Below, piece by piece: positions 1 to 8,712 of a DNA stretch of 64,000 nt. Source of the DNA: Paraburkholderia aromaticivorans (GTDB taxonomy: Bacteria > Pseudomonadota > Gammaproteobacteria > Burkholderiales > Burkholderiaceae). The notes below the pieces were generated by a model. It did no database searches and was not told the DNA's origin. It worked only from the letters and a program-made list of their open reading frames with translations. Numbering within the stretch: position 1 is the first letter of the stretch; every line of letters starts with the position of its first letter. The stretch covers positions 62,001 to 126,000 of the forward strand of contig NZ_CP022990.1 of the NCBI RefSeq assembly GCF_002278075.1, written 5' to 3'. Made by a program: the position numbers and the translations under genes.

Positions 1-579
1 CCGGCGTCGCAATTCGCATCGGGGTGGCTGCTCAGCCGGCAATGGAGCAACCCGTTTTTCGTGGCGGCGCCGTTTCGTGTGCTGGGCTTGAATCAGGCGG
101 ATCCGTTGGTCAGGCAGGCCATCGAAATTTGCGGTGTTGGTTTGCCGCCTGCCACGGCCACTTCGGAGGATGCTTATGCAATGGCGTGCGAACACTACGC
201 GCGCTCGGCCGAAGGCAATAACGCGTATCGCGCGTTCGTGGCGTTGTGGATTCTCTGCGCGTTGCGCATGGCGGACGGTGTCGATCTGTTGATCGACATC
301 GACCGGCTCGGAGCCTCGCGCGACTACGCGGCGGGTTTGAGCGCCGGGTTCGCGACGCAGAGCGGTTTGTCGCCCGACTTCAGCAGCGCCCGCGATCTGG
401 TCGACGAGACGCGTCGCGGCGCCGCACGCATGAGCGGAATCGACGGACGGGCAATGCGCGCGGTGCATTCCGCCGCGCTCAAATTTCTCAAGGCGCAAGC
501 TGGCAGCCATGCCGCCTTTGTGGAAGTGATCCGCGAGAAGATGGTGCTGGCCAACGAATTGACCGACGCCTGGCGCTGA
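1..579 (+). CDS. Hypothetical protein, C-terminal part (5' end outside window)
   Basis: The frame is open from the first base to the stop at 577-579, giving 192 visible residues; a GTG at 61 is an internal codon or, less likely, the start. The product is soluble, rich in Ala, Arg and Asp, and looks all-helical, with no signal peptide or membrane segment in the visible part. I do not recognise the family. It converges on the dehydroquinase gene, 56 bases away, so it is not part of that operon. Codon use matches its neighbours, which supports a real gene. Function unknown. Confidence 0.6.
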   Translation, partial: PASQFASGWLLSRQWSNPFFVAAPFRVLGLNQADPLVRQAIEICGVGLPPATATSEDAYAMACEHYARSAEGNNAYRAFVALWILCALRMADGVDLLIDIDRLGASRDYAAGLSAGFATQSGLSPDFSSARDLVDETRRGAARMSGIDGRAMRAVHSAALKFLKAQAGSHAAFVEVIREKMVLANELTDAWR

Positions 580-635
580 GCCCGCGCCGCGCGCGGCAAA
601 CGGCCCCGGGCGCGGCGCGGCGGACTCGTCGCAGC

Positions 636-1073
636 TCAGGCGGCGGCCGCGACGGCCGCGCGCAAGCCGAGCAGATAGCTGTCCGCCCCAAAGCCGCAAA
701 TCTGTCCTTTGACGATTTCCGCGAAGACGGATTGATGCCGGAACGCTTCGCGCGCATGGATGTTCGACATGTGGACTTCCACCACCGGCACCGTCAGGAT
801 CGCCAGCGCATCGCGAATGCCGTAGCTGTAGTGAGTCCATGCTCCGGCGTTGATCATGACGCCATCGGCATTGTCCGTGAAAGCCTGGTGGATGCGCTCG
901 CACATGGCGGCTTCGCTATTGGTCTGGAAGCTCTCCACCTGGACACCCAGTTCCTTGCCCAATGCCTGCAGGCTGCTATCGATTTCGGCCAGCGTCACGG
1001 TGCCGTATTGCACGGGGTCGCGCTTGCCGAACATGTTGTGATTGATGCCATGAAGCATCACGAAGGTTTTCAT
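636..1073 (-). CDS. aroQ: Type II 3-dehydroquinate dehydratase
   Basis: Interconverts 3-dehydroquinate and 3-dehydroshikimate. The 145 residues match the short dodecameric type II family. Visible family blocks are the N-terminal GINHNMFGKRDP with the active-site loop Arg and Tyr (RDPVQYGT), INAGAWTH (catalytic Asn), EVHMSNIHARE (catalytic His) and FRHQS (substrate Arg). Several positions differ from housekeeping enzymes: GPNLNLLG is GINHNMFG, QSNHEG is QTNSEA, and THTSVAIRDAL is THYSYGIRDAL. It is the last gene of a minus-strand set with a Gfo/Idh/MocA oxidoreductase and an MHS permease, beside a LysR regulator. That context suggests a catabolic paralogue acting on quinate or shikimate rather than the biosynthetic AroQ. 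The assignment to the fold is firm; the catabolic role is inferred. Confidence 0.88.
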   Translation of the reverse strand: MKTFVMLHGINHNMFGKRDPVQYGTVTLAEIDSSLQALGKELGVQVESFQTNSEAAMCERIHQAFTDNADGVMINAGAWTHYSYGIRDALAILTVPVVEVHMSNIHAREAFRHQSVFAEIVKGQICGFGADSYLLGLRAAVAAAA

Positions 1074-1119
1074 GGAGCTTGCCTTGAATGACGGAGTCGG
1101 TGGTGCAGTCGGCGCGACC

Positions 1120-2187
1120 TCAATGGGCCGCCGCGACGGCGCGTGTCGTATCGATCACCGAGCCGGTGTTGGCGGCTTCGGCGATCGCCTCGGTAATGCG
1201 TAGATTCTGCAGGCCGTCGCTGGCGCTCACCAGCGGTTCGGCTTCCTGGCGGATGACACGCTCGAAATGGTCGAGTTGAAGCTTGAGCGGATCGTCGCGC
1301 GTCATATCCGCGACACTCGTTTCAAAGGGCTTCCACCACGAACGGTCCTCAGCTTTTCGATAGGTTTTCAGCCGCATGGTGGGCACGGCGAGCGAACCGA
1401 AGGTGCCCGCGATCACATAGCAGTCTTCATCCGGATAGGTCGGGTAAGCCTTGTTTTCCTGCGAGGTCTGCTCCCAACTGCGAGCGCTGGCCGCCGTGTC
1501 CGACAGCATGAAGCTGCCGAGCGCGCCGTTCGCGAAGCGCAGGTTGATCGCCACCGTGTCTTCGACCGGAAAACCACGCGCGGCATGTGAGGAAAACGCC
1601 TGCACGGCCACGATATCGCCGCATAGCATGCGCAGGTTGTGCATCTCGTGAATCATGTTCAGCAGAATCGGACCACCGCCCGGCTCGCGCCGCCAGGGCG
1701 CGTCGGAGAAGTACGCATCCGGCTTGAAAAAGACCGCGCTGCCCATTACCGCGACCAGTTTGCCGAGCCGCCCTTCGTCGATCAGTTGCCTTGCGCGGGC
1801 CATAATCGGACTGTGCGCGCGATGATGCCCGATCAGCAACGGCACGCCGCAGCGCTCGACTTCGCGGACCAGCGCTTCGGCGGCGTCGACGGTGGGAGCG
1901 ATCGGCTTTTCGAGCAGCGTGGGCACGCCGGCCGCGAGACAGATCAACGCGTGCTCCACGTGCAACTGGTTCGGCGTGGCGAGGATCACGCCGTCAGGGC
2001 GGTTCCGTTCGAGCAGTTCGTCGAGCGTGCGGTAAAGCGGGACGCCGGCCTCGTCGGCGAGCGCCTGGGCCGCCGGCGACGGATCGACGATCGCCGACAA
2101 CGTGCATGTGCCGCTCTGCTGCGCGACAGCCATGTGAGCGCGGCCGATGTAACCCGCGCCCGCCACGGCGATCCGGATCCGGTTCAT
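1120..2187 (-). CDS. Gfo/Idh/MocA family NAD(P)-dependent oxidoreductase
   Basis: Predicted soluble dehydrogenase of 355 residues. The N-terminal Rossmann motif VAGAGYIGRAH lies at residues 8-18. It is followed by ILATPNQLHVEHA and the family signature LLEKPIAPT with the conserved Lys, then a GHHRAHSP segment and the C-terminal alpha/beta substrate domain. Family members oxidise or reduce cyclic polyols and sugars such as inositol, glucose derivatives or quinate-like acids; the substrate here cannot be read from sequence. It sits 46 bases upstream of aroQ and 33 bases downstream of the permease gene on the same strand, so all three are probably cotranscribed. A quinate/shikimate or related cyclohexane-carboxylate dehydrogenase is the best contextual guess. 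Confidence 0.85.
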   Translation of the reverse strand: MNRIRIAVAGAGYIGRAHMAVAQQSGTCTLSAIVDPSPAAQALADEAGVPLYRTLDELLERNRPDGVILATPNQLHVEHALICLAAGVPTLLEKPIAPTVDAAEALVREVERCGVPLLIGHHRAHSPIMARARQLIDEGRLGKLVAVMGSAVFFKPDAYFSDAPWRREPGGGPILLNMIHEMHNLRMLCGDIVAVQAFSSHAARGFPVEDTVAINLRFANGALGSFMLSDTAASARSWEQTSQENKAYPTYPDEDCYVIAGTFGSLAVPTMRLKTYRKAEDRSWWKPFETSVADMTRDDPLKLQLDHFERVIRQEAEPLVSASDGLQNLRITEAIAEAANTGSVIDTTRAVAAAH

Positions 2188-2220
2188 GGCTCGATTCCTC
2201 CGAAGCTCGGGCGGGACGGC

Positions 2221-3627
2221 TTACGCGAGCGCTTTCCTCGTTTCCGCCATGGTCTCGGCGCGGATCCGCTCGTAGCTGGGCTTGTCCATCGGCACGGCGT
2301 TGGGTTCGCCCAGATCGCTCAGCCTGACGCGGTAGTTCTCGCGTGCGCTCCATGCGGTCACCGCTGCGATGATGGTGATGCCGAAGGTGATCGAGCCGAT
2401 GATGAGCGGAACATTATGCGATCCGGGCGGCGCGACGTAGGCGAACAGCGCGGGCAGCAGTGCGGTGATCGTCGTGCCGATGTTCTGGCCGATCGCCATG
2501 GCGGACACGCGCGAGCGGGTCGGGAACAGTTCCGGATAGAAGCTCGGGAAGATGGCGTTGTACCCTTGATAGATGATGCCCCACATGAGGATCGACATCA
2601 CCATGGCGAGCGGGACGTTGCGGATGCTGATCGCGTAGAGGTAGCCGAACGAGAGCAGACCCGCGCCGAGCGCGCCCACGACGATGGGCAGGCGCCGGCC
2701 GATCCGGTCGGACAGATTGCCCACATAGGGAATCACCAGCACGGCGACGATATTGCCGATCACCGGAATCCACAGATAGACGCTCTTGGAAAAACCGATG
2801 CCGTACGAAGCCTGCACCGCGTAGGCCGCGCCGAAGATGGTCGCGACAACGGGTATCACGTTCATCAGCGAGCAGCCGACCACCCGCAGCATATCGCCCC
2901 AGTTGTAGCGGAAGGCCTCGACAATCGGCGATTTGGGTACGCTGCCGGCCGCGTCTTCCTTGGCGAAGGCGGGCGTTTCGTCGACCTCGCGGCGAATGAT
3001 GTAGCCGGCAATCAGCACCACCGCGCTCAACAGGAAAGGAATCCGCCAGCCCCACGAGTTGAACGAGCTCTCCTCCATGAAATACGCGAGCGGCAGGAAT
3101 ACCGCGGCGGCGAGAATCTGGCCGGCCTGCACGCCTTGCAGGGTGAAACTCGCGTAATAACCGCGTCGCCCGAATGGCGCGTGCTCGAGAATCATCGAGC
3201 TCGCGCCCGAGATTTCACCGGCCACCGCGAAGCCCTGGATCAGGCGAAACACCACCAGCAAGGCGGGCGCGAGCAGCCCCACCTGATGATAGGTGGGCAG
3301 GAAGCCGACCGCCATCGTGGAGAAGCCCATCAGGAACATGCAGACGAGCAGGACGTTCTTGCGGCCGTGGGTGTCGCCCCAATGCCCGAGCACCAGTGCG
3401 CCGATGGGCCGCGCGACGTAGCCGACGCCATACGTGGCGAGCGAGGCCACGATCGCGATCTTTGGGTTGCCCGATGGAAAGAACAACTGCGGAAAGATAA
3501 GCGCGGCGGCCTGAGCGTAGATGAAGAAATCGTAGTACTCCAGTGCCGATCCGATCCAGCCGCTGGCGGTCGCCTTGCGGGCCTGCGAGCGGTGTTCGTG
3601 GCCGCCTGCCGATGTATTGGTTTCCAT
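2221..3627 (-). CDS. MFS permease, metabolite:H+ symporter (MHS) family
   Basis: Inner-membrane proton symporter of 468 residues with about 12 membrane segments. Typical MHS traits are the N-terminal SALEYYDFFIYA block, the loop 2-3 motif GHWGDTHGRKN and the long LIQGFAVAGEISGA segment in helix 4. MHS members carry shikimate (ShiA), citrate, alpha-ketoglutarate or aromatic acids. As the first gene of the operon with a dehydrogenase and a type II dehydroquinase, it probably imports quinate, shikimate or a related hydroaromatic acid. The start ATG at 3627 follows a GGAGAC ribosome-binding site. Transcription diverges from the LysR gene at 3893, a common arrangement for substrate-responsive control. 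Confidence 0.85.
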   Translation of the reverse strand: METNTSAGGHEHRSQARKATASGWIGSALEYYDFFIYAQAAALIFPQLFFPSGNPKIAIVASLATYGVGYVARPIGALVLGHWGDTHGRKNVLLVCMFLMGFSTMAVGFLPTYHQVGLLAPALLVVFRLIQGFAVAGEISGASSMILEHAPFGRRGYYASFTLQGVQAGQILAAAVFLPLAYFMEESSFNSWGWRIPFLLSAVVLIAGYIIRREVDETPAFAKEDAAGSVPKSPIVEAFRYNWGDMLRVVGCSLMNVIPVVATIFGAAYAVQASYGIGFSKSVYLWIPVIGNIVAVLVIPYVGNLSDRIGRRLPIVVGALGAGLLSFGYLYAISIRNVPLAMVMSILMWGIIYQGYNAIFPSFYPELFPTRSRVSAMAIGQNIGTTITALLPALFAYVAPPGSHNVPLIIGSITFGITIIAAVTAWSARENYRVRLSDLGEPNAVPMDKPSYERIRAETMAETRKALA

Positions 3628-3892
3628 GTTGTCTCCTGAAACAGAAATGTTTTGATCAGCTTCTACGGCTGACTCATTTGCGCCCTGAAAGTGAAACTAT
3701 GCAACCCAGGATTTACCGGGGCGCGGCCTGCTCGTGGATACTCGAATGCTGCTATGCAGCGAATGAATCGACGGTGGAGACAGGGTTTACGAGTGCCTGG
3801 TTGTCCGGAGTATCTGGCGGACCGGCCCGGCTTGCCCGATCGATCCGTTAAGGCTAGGGTAATGTGCTTCTGCACCGACACAATGCGGCCAA
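3628..3892. promoter_or_regulatory. Divergent LysR/permease intergenic control region
   Basis: This 265-base gap separates the divergent permease operon and lysR, the usual place for the LysR-type operator and both promoters. It contains an imperfect dyad at 3748-3760 (GCTGC, 3-base spacer, GCAGC). I cannot assign -35/-10 boxes with confidence. Confidence 0.4.
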
Positions 3893-4849
3893 ATGGAAAA
3901 TCAGAATGCGCTCACAGCCAGCAATGAGTCTTTTCTGCGCGACCTCCAGTTGTTCTGCAACATCGCGCGCCGGAGCAGTTTCGTGGCGGCATCGACGGAA
4001 ATGGGCCTGTCGCCTTCTCATGTCAGCAAGCGCCTTGCCATGCTGGAAGCGAGTCTTGGCGTGAAGCTCTTTCAGCGCACCACGCGCCGCGTCAGCGTGA
4101 CCAGCGACGGCGAAGCCGCTTTGCAGTGGGCGCAGAAAATCCTCGACGACGTGCAGGGCATGGCCGACGCGTTCGCCGATCGCCGCACCGAGCTGCGTGG
4201 CTTGTTGCGCATCAGCACGAGCTTGAGGCTCGGGCGCAAACACGTTTCGCCGATTCTGGCCATGCTGCGCAAGCGTCATCCGAACCTCGAGATCTGGCTG
4301 GAATTGCTGGACCGGCGCGCCGATCTCGTCGGCGAGAACTTCGATATCGACATTCGCGTGGGCGCGGTGCAGGAGCCGCATCTGATCGCGCACAAGATCG
4401 TGGAGAGCGCTCGAATACTCTGCGCGTCGCCGGACTATCTGGAACGCCGCGGCATGCCGGTCGAACTTGCCGAGCTGGCTCAGCACGACTGCCTGCTGTT
4501 TCGCGGGCGCGACGACCGCTTCGGCGTCTGGCGCCTGAGCGGGCCGGACGGCGAAAAGAGCGTGAAGGTGACGGGCACCGTTGCGTCCAATCTCAGCGAT
4601 ATCGTGGTGCAGTGGGCGAGGGACGGCTTCGGCGTGGTGATGGTGTCGATCTGGGATGTGGCCGAGAGCCTGCGCGCCGGCGAACTGGTGCGTGTGTTGC
4701 CCGACTATATGCAGTCGGCCGACGTATGGGCGGTGACCGCGGAGCGGTCGTCGTCGTCGGCGAAGGTCCAGGTGTGCATCGAGTTTCTCAGGGAGCAGTT
4801 GACGAGCGGCCCGTATGCGCTGGTGACGCGCGGCGTGGGCGGCTTTTGA
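3893..4849 (+). CDS. LysR-family transcriptional regulator
   Basis: DNA-binding regulator of 318 residues. The N-terminal winged helix-turn-helix (about residues 15-75) contains FCNIARRSSFVAAS and the recognition stretch MGLSPSHVSKRLAMLE, followed by GVKLFQRTTRRVSVT. The C-terminal two-lobed effector domain begins near residue 100. The ending (DFREQLT-like arm) fits the CrgA/DsdC-type subgroup of LysR proteins. It is divergent from the permease-oxidoreductase-aroQ operon and is the likely sensor of that operon's substrate, probably with autoregulation. The start at 3893 gives a normal-length N-terminal arm before the HTH. The substrate is inferred only from the neighbours. Confidence 0.88.
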   Translation: MENQNALTASNESFLRDLQLFCNIARRSSFVAASTEMGLSPSHVSKRLAMLEASLGVKLFQRTTRRVSVTSDGEAALQWAQKILDDVQGMADAFADRRTELRGLLRISTSLRLGRKHVSPILAMLRKRHPNLEIWLELLDRRADLVGENFDIDIRVGAVQEPHLIAHKIVESARILCASPDYLERRGMPVELAELAQHDCLLFRGRDDRFGVWRLSGPDGEKSVKVTGTVASNLSDIVVQWARDGFGVVMVSIWDVAESLRAGELVRVLPDYMQSADVWAVTAERSSSSAKVQVCIEFLREQLTSGPYALVTRGVGGF

Positions 4850-4898
4850 CGGGGCCGCGGTCGTCACGCTGCTGGAGCCTGGCCGAGATTGCCGTGCC

Positions 4899-4986
4899 AA
4901 TACAGTTGCCACGCAAAAAACAATACAGTGAGGCGCGGTTTTATTTGGCTGTATCGGGAGTATGACCGGCGCCGTCGATACAGTTG
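4899..4986. promoter_or_regulatory. Cluster of four ATACAG motifs upstream of mmsA
   Basis: Four copies of the hexamer ATACAG lie in the lysR-mmsA gap: 4900-4905, 4923-4928, 4949-4954 (reverse orientation, read as CTGTAT) and 4978-4983. Two are part of the longer ATACAGTTG. Start-to-start steps are 23, 26 and 29 bases. Such repeated sites suggest a dimeric regulator binding; ACTGTAT-like repeats resemble sites of MocR/GntR-type regulators, but no such regulator gene is in the window. The link to mmsA control is inferred from position. Confidence 0.4.
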
Positions 4987-5108
4987 GCAAGTCTCAATGG
5001 AGCCTGCCGACGAGCGGATGGCCGCCCGGCGCGTGCGACGTAGCCTGATTTTTTGCCTATGACCCGGTGGCGATATGCCGCGGTTGATCCCGAATACGAG
5101 GTAAGGAC

Positions 5109-6632
5109 ATGAACGTAGTGAACGAACAAGCGAAGCTGTCGGTGCGGCAGTTGGGCCATTACATCAGCGGCGCCCCGGCCGAGCCGACCAGCGGCCGCTT
5201 CAAGGACGTGTTCAATCCCGCCACGGGCAAGGTGACCGGCTCGGTCGCCCTCGCGTCGGTCGAGGAAGTCGATGTGGCGGTCCAGGCCGCCAAGGCTGCC
5301 TTCCCCGCCTGGAGCGAAACCGCGCCGCTCAAGCGCGCCCGCATTCTGTTCAAGTTCAAGGAACTGCTGAACACGCATCACGACGAACTGGCGATGCTGA
5401 TCACACGCGAACACGGCAAGGTGTTCACGGACGCGCAAGGCGAAGTGGTGCGCGGCATCGAAGTGGTCGAGTTCGCGTGCGGTATTCCGAACCTGCTCAA
5501 GACCGACTTCACCGACCAGATCGGCGGCGGCATCGACAACTGGAATCTGCGTCAGCCGCTGGGTGTGGTCGCCGGCATCACGCCGTTCAATTTCCCGGTC
5601 ATGGTGCCGATGTGGATGTTCCCGGTCGCGCTCGCCTGCGGCAATACGTTCGTGCTGAAACCGTCGGAGCGTGATCCGTCGGCGTCGCTGCGGATTGCCG
5701 AGCTGCTGAAGGAAGCCGGTTTGCCCGACGGTGTGTTCAACGTCGTCAACGGCGACAAGGTGGCCGTGGATGCGCTGATCGATCATCCGGATGTGGCGGC
5801 GCTCTCGTTCGTCGGCTCGACGCCGATCGCCGAATACATTCATACGGAAGCGTCGAAGCGCGGCAAGCGCGTGCAGGCGCTCGGCGGCGCGAAGAACCAT
5901 CTGGTGGTGATGCCCGACGCCGATCTCGACCAGGCGGTCGACGCCTTGATCGGCGCGGCCTACGGTTCGGCGGGCGAGCGCTGCATGGCGATCTCGGTCG
6001 CGGTGGCGGTCGGCAACGTGGCCGACACACTGATCGAGAAGCTGGTGCCGCGCGTCAAATCGCTCGTCATCAAGAACGGCGAGAATCTCGACGCCGAAAT
6101 GGGTCCGCTGGTTACCGCCGAACATAAGGCCAAGGTGGCCGGTTATATCGCGTCGGGCGAGGCGGAAGGCGCGAAGCTGGTCGTGGACGGCCGCGCGCAT
6201 CCGGTGGCGGCCGAAGACGGCTTCTTTGTCGGCGGCACGCTGTTCGACCATGTCGGCACGGAAATGAAGATCTACAAGGAAGAGATCTTCGGCCCGGTGC
6301 TGGCGGTGGTGCGTGTGCCGGACTTTGCGAGCGCCGTCGAATTGATCAACGCGCACGAGTTCGGCAACGGCGTCTCGCTCTTCACGTCGGATGGCGGTGT
6401 GGCGCGTGCGTTCGGCCGGCAGATTCAGGTGGGCATGGTCGGTATCAACGTGCCGATTCCGGTGCCGATGGCATGGCATTCGTTCGGCGGCTGGAAGCGC
6501 TCGCTGTTCGGCGACCATCATGCCTACGGCGAAGAGGGCGTGCGCTTCTATACGCGCTACAAGAGCATCATGCAGCGCTGGCCGGACAGCATCGCCAAGG
6601 GTGCTGAATTCACGATGCCGGTGGCGAAGTAA
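5109..6632 (+). CDS. mmsA: CoA-acylating methylmalonate-semialdehyde dehydrogenase
   Basis: Converts methylmalonate semialdehyde or malonate semialdehyde plus CoA and NAD+ to propionyl-CoA or acetyl-CoA, in valine, beta-alanine and inositol catabolism. The 507 residues have the ALDH fold with TPFNFP (Asn161), FVLKPSE (Lys184), [11 protein letters not shown], and the nucleophile Cys292 in GSAGERCMA. The usual ELGGK general-base motif is ALGGAKN here, which is the hallmark of the CoA-dependent MMSDH subfamily. The ATG at 5109 follows a GAGGTAAGGAC ribosome-binding site. It appears monocistronic, with the ATACAG repeats upstream and a strong bidirectional terminator downstream. No mmsB or valine-pathway genes are adjacent. 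Confidence 0.92.
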   Translation: MNVVNEQAKLSVRQLGHYISGAPAEPTSGRFKDVFNPATGKVTGSVALASVEEVDVAVQAAKAAFPAWSETAPLKRARILFKFKELLNTHHDELAMLITREHGKVFTDAQGEVVRGIEVVEFACGIPNLLKTDFTDQIGGGIDNWNLRQPLGVVAGITPFNFPVMVPMWMFPVALACGNTFVLKPSERDPSASLRIAELLKEAGLPDGVFNVVNGDKVAVDALIDHPDVAALSFVGSTPIAEYIHTEASKRGKRVQALGGAKNHLVVMPDADLDQAVDALIGAAYGSAGERCMAISVAVAVGNVADTLIEKLVPRVKSLVIKNGENLDAEMGPLVTAEHKAKVAGYIASGEAEGAKLVVDGRAHPVAAEDGFFVGGTLFDHVGTEMKIYKEEIFGPVLAVVRVPDFASAVELINAHEFGNGVSLFTSDGGVARAFGRQIQVGMVGINVPIPVPMAWHSFGGWKRSLFGDHHAYGEEGVRFYTRYKSIMQRWPDSIAKGAEFTMPVAK

Positions 6633-6653
6633 GTTATCGGGCAAGTCCGCTCC

Positions 6654-6696
6654 CATGAAAAAAGCCGCGCCCGATTCAGGCGCGGCTTTTTTCATG
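6654..6696. terminator. Bidirectional rho-independent terminator
   Basis: A perfect inverted repeat with 18-base arms (6654-6671 and 6679-6696) and a 7-base loop. The GC core GCCGCGCC/GGCGCGGC is flanked by A6 on one side and T6 on the other, so it can end transcription from both directions. It sits between the convergent mmsA and MFS exporter genes. Confidence 0.93.
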
Positions 6697-6715
6697 AAGC
6701 TGTGTCAACGGGCCG

Positions 6716-8056
6716 TTAAACGCCCGACGACGAATCTTCCTCCACTTCGCTCAGTACAGCGTTCTGCACCGCGGCCGCCGGGCTCACGTAAGCCGGCGCC
6801 TGGCGCGGGTCGTCGACGCTGTAGCGCAGGCGTCCCGCCTCGAGATAGACACGCAGCTGGCGATACTTCACCAGATAGAGCAGGCCGACCAGCGCCGCCG
6901 CGAAACCCGACGCCGCGCCCACGCCGAGCGCCCAGCGCGGGCCGAACCGGTTCGCGACCCAACCGACGACCGGCGCGCCGAGCGGCGTGCCGCCCAGCGC
7001 GATGGCCAGCAGAATGGCGATCACCCGACCGCGCATGGCCGGCTCGGTGGAAAGCTGCACCAGGCTGTTGGTGGAGGTCGTGAAGGTTTGCGTCGACACG
7101 CCGATCACGATCAGCGCAAGGCCGAACAGCACAGAGTTGGGCATCAACGAGGCCACCGTGCAGCCCACGCCGAACACGGCCGCCGCGCCGAGCAGCAGCG
7201 CCATGCGCGGTTTCGCCCGGCGCGCGGCAAGCAGCGCGCCGGTGACGGAGCCGAGCGCCATGGTCGAACTCAACACGCCGTATTCGCCGGCGCCCGCATG
7301 AAACGCGGTGACCGACATCGTCGAGATGAAGATCGGGAAATTCAGGCCGAAGGTGCCGATCAGGAACAGCATCAGCAAGGCGGCCTTCAGGTCGGGCCGC
7401 TTCCACACGTACTTGAAGCCTTCCACGAAACTGCCGTGCGAGCGCACGGCGCGAGGCTTCAGATGCAGTTCGCTCACGCGCAGCATGCGCAGCGAACCGA
7501 GCACCGCAATGAAAGATAGCGCGTTGATCAGAAACACCCAGCCGGTGCCTACCGAGGCGATCAGCAGCCCGGCGACCGCGGGGCCGATCATGCGGGCCGC
7601 GTTGAACGAGGTGGAATTCAGCGCGACCGCGTTCGACAGATCGTGCTCGCCGACCAGGTCCGACACGAACGTCTGGCGTGCCGGCGAATCGAACGCGGTG
7701 ACGCAGCCGAGCAGTCCCGCGAATACATACACGTGCCACAGCTGCACGAGGCCGGTGACGGTGAGGATGCCGAGGCCCAACGCGAGAGAACCCATGGCCG
7801 CCTGGGTCGCGAACAGCAGCTTGCGACGGTCGAAGTGATCGGCGGCGTAACCGGTCAGCGGCAACAGCAGCATTTGCGGGCCGAACTGCAGCGACATGAC
7901 GATACCCACGGCGGTCGCGTTGTGTTGCGTGAGTTCCGTCAGTACGAGCCAATCCTGCGCCGTGCGTTGCATCCACGTGCCGACATTGGAGACGATCGCG
8001 CCGCTCGCCCAGACCCGGTAGTTGAAATTGCCCAGCGAACGGAAAGTGCCATTCAC
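6716..8056 (-). CDS. MFS exporter (MFS_3/EntS-like family)
   Basis: Inner-membrane major facilitator of 446 residues with about 12 membrane segments. The N-terminal LGNFNYRVWASGAIVSNVGTWM block and the DHFDRRKLL loop are typical of the EntS/macrolide-type MFS_3 exporters. The open frame runs upstream to 8236 and into the hydrolase gene, but the family's N-terminus begins at the GTG at 8056 (VNGTFRSL). A GAGA stretch about 9 bases upstream and the absence of homology before it support this start. It follows the hydrolase gene by 76 bases and the MarR gene on the same strand, so the three probably form one regulon. The exported compound is unknown. Confidence 0.82.
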   Translation of the reverse strand: MNGTFRSLGNFNYRVWASGAIVSNVGTWMQRTAQDWLVLTELTQHNATAVGIVMSLQFGPQMLLLPLTGYAADHFDRRKLLFATQAAMGSLALGLGILTVTGLVQLWHVYVFAGLLGCVTAFDSPARQTFVSDLVGEHDLSNAVALNSTSFNAARMIGPAVAGLLIASVGTGWVFLINALSFIAVLGSLRMLRVSELHLKPRAVRSHGSFVEGFKYVWKRPDLKAALLMLFLIGTFGLNFPIFISTMSVTAFHAGAGEYGVLSSTMALGSVTGALLAARRAKPRMALLLGAAAVFGVGCTVASLMPNSVLFGLALIVIGVSTQTFTTSTNSLVQLSTEPAMRGRVIAILLAIALGGTPLGAPVVGWVANRFGPRWALGVGAASGFAAALVGLLYLVKYRQLRVYLEAGRLRYSVDDPRQAPAYVSPAAAVQNAVLSEVEEDSSSGV

Positions 8057-8132
8057 CGGACTGTTCTCGCGGGAATGCTCACAGGGATAGCTCGCGCGGC
8101 GCGCGAACTGCGAGGCGGGTTCTGGCCCGAGG

Positions 8133-8696
8133 TCATGCGCGCGAGTGTTCGAGCAGAGCGAGCACTTCCTGCGTCGTGCCCGTTTCGCCGAGGCGCGGGA
8201 AGATGCGCGTGAGGCTGTTGGCGTGAGCGTCCGCATGGAGATCGGTCATGGCGTCGACGGCGAACGTGACGTTCAGGCCGAGTTCGTGTGCGTAGCGCGC
8301 GGTGGATTCGACGCCGATGCTGGTCGCCACGCCCACGAGCACCACTTGCGTGACGACTTGCTCGCGCAGGTACGCTTCGAGATCGGTGTTCGTAAACGCC
8401 CCCCAGGTGCGCTTGGTGACCCGGTGATCGGACGGCTGCGCGTTCAGCTCGGGCACCAGATCCGTGAAGCCGGCGGGGAAGTCGCCGGTGTTGCGCGCCT
8501 GTTCCGCGCGGCCCGGCGCGCCGCCGGCCACGTTGACGAGCACCACGGGCAGGCCGTGGCGGCGAAAGGCCTGCGCAAGGGCGGCCGCGCGCTCGACGAC
8601 TTCGCCGGTGGGATGCGCGGTGGGCAGCGCGACGATGCCGCGCTGCAAATCGATGACGATCAGTGCGGTCTTTGCATCGAGCGTGGTGAGTGCCAT
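8133..8696 (-). CDS. Isochorismatase-like cysteine-hydrolase family protein
   Basis: Soluble Rossmann-like hydrolase of 187 residues. Asp16 (IVIDLQRG) and Lys95 (VTKRTWGAF) of the family's catalytic set are present. The position of the nucleophilic Cys is Gly128, in VGVATSIGVESTAR. In this superfamily nicotinamidases and carbamoyl hydrolases need the Cys, while isochorismatases such as EntB and PhzD carry Gly and hydrolyse a vinyl ether. The protein is therefore more likely isochorismatase-like than an amidase. It lies between marR (16 bases upstream) and an MFS exporter, which suggests modification and export of a small aromatic or toxic compound. Substrate unknown. Confidence 0.85.
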   Translation of the reverse strand: MALTTLDAKTALIVIDLQRGIVALPTAHPTGEVVERAAALAQAFRRHGLPVVLVNVAGGAPGRAEQARNTGDFPAGFTDLVPELNAQPSDHRVTKRTWGAFTNTDLEAYLREQVVTQVVLVGVATSIGVESTARYAHELGLNVTFAVDAMTDLHADAHANSLTRIFPRLGETGTTQEVLALLEHSRA

Positions 8697-8712
8697 GAAG
8701 TGCTCCTGGGAG

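Noticed and set aside
1639..3639. Open frame of 666 codons on the plus strand
   Set aside because: Antisense to the MHS permease and oxidoreductase; no ribosome-binding site or recognisable family.
8057..8236. N-terminal extension of the MFS exporter frame
   Set aside because: It overlaps the end of the isochorismatase-like gene and adds an Arg-rich stretch without homology.
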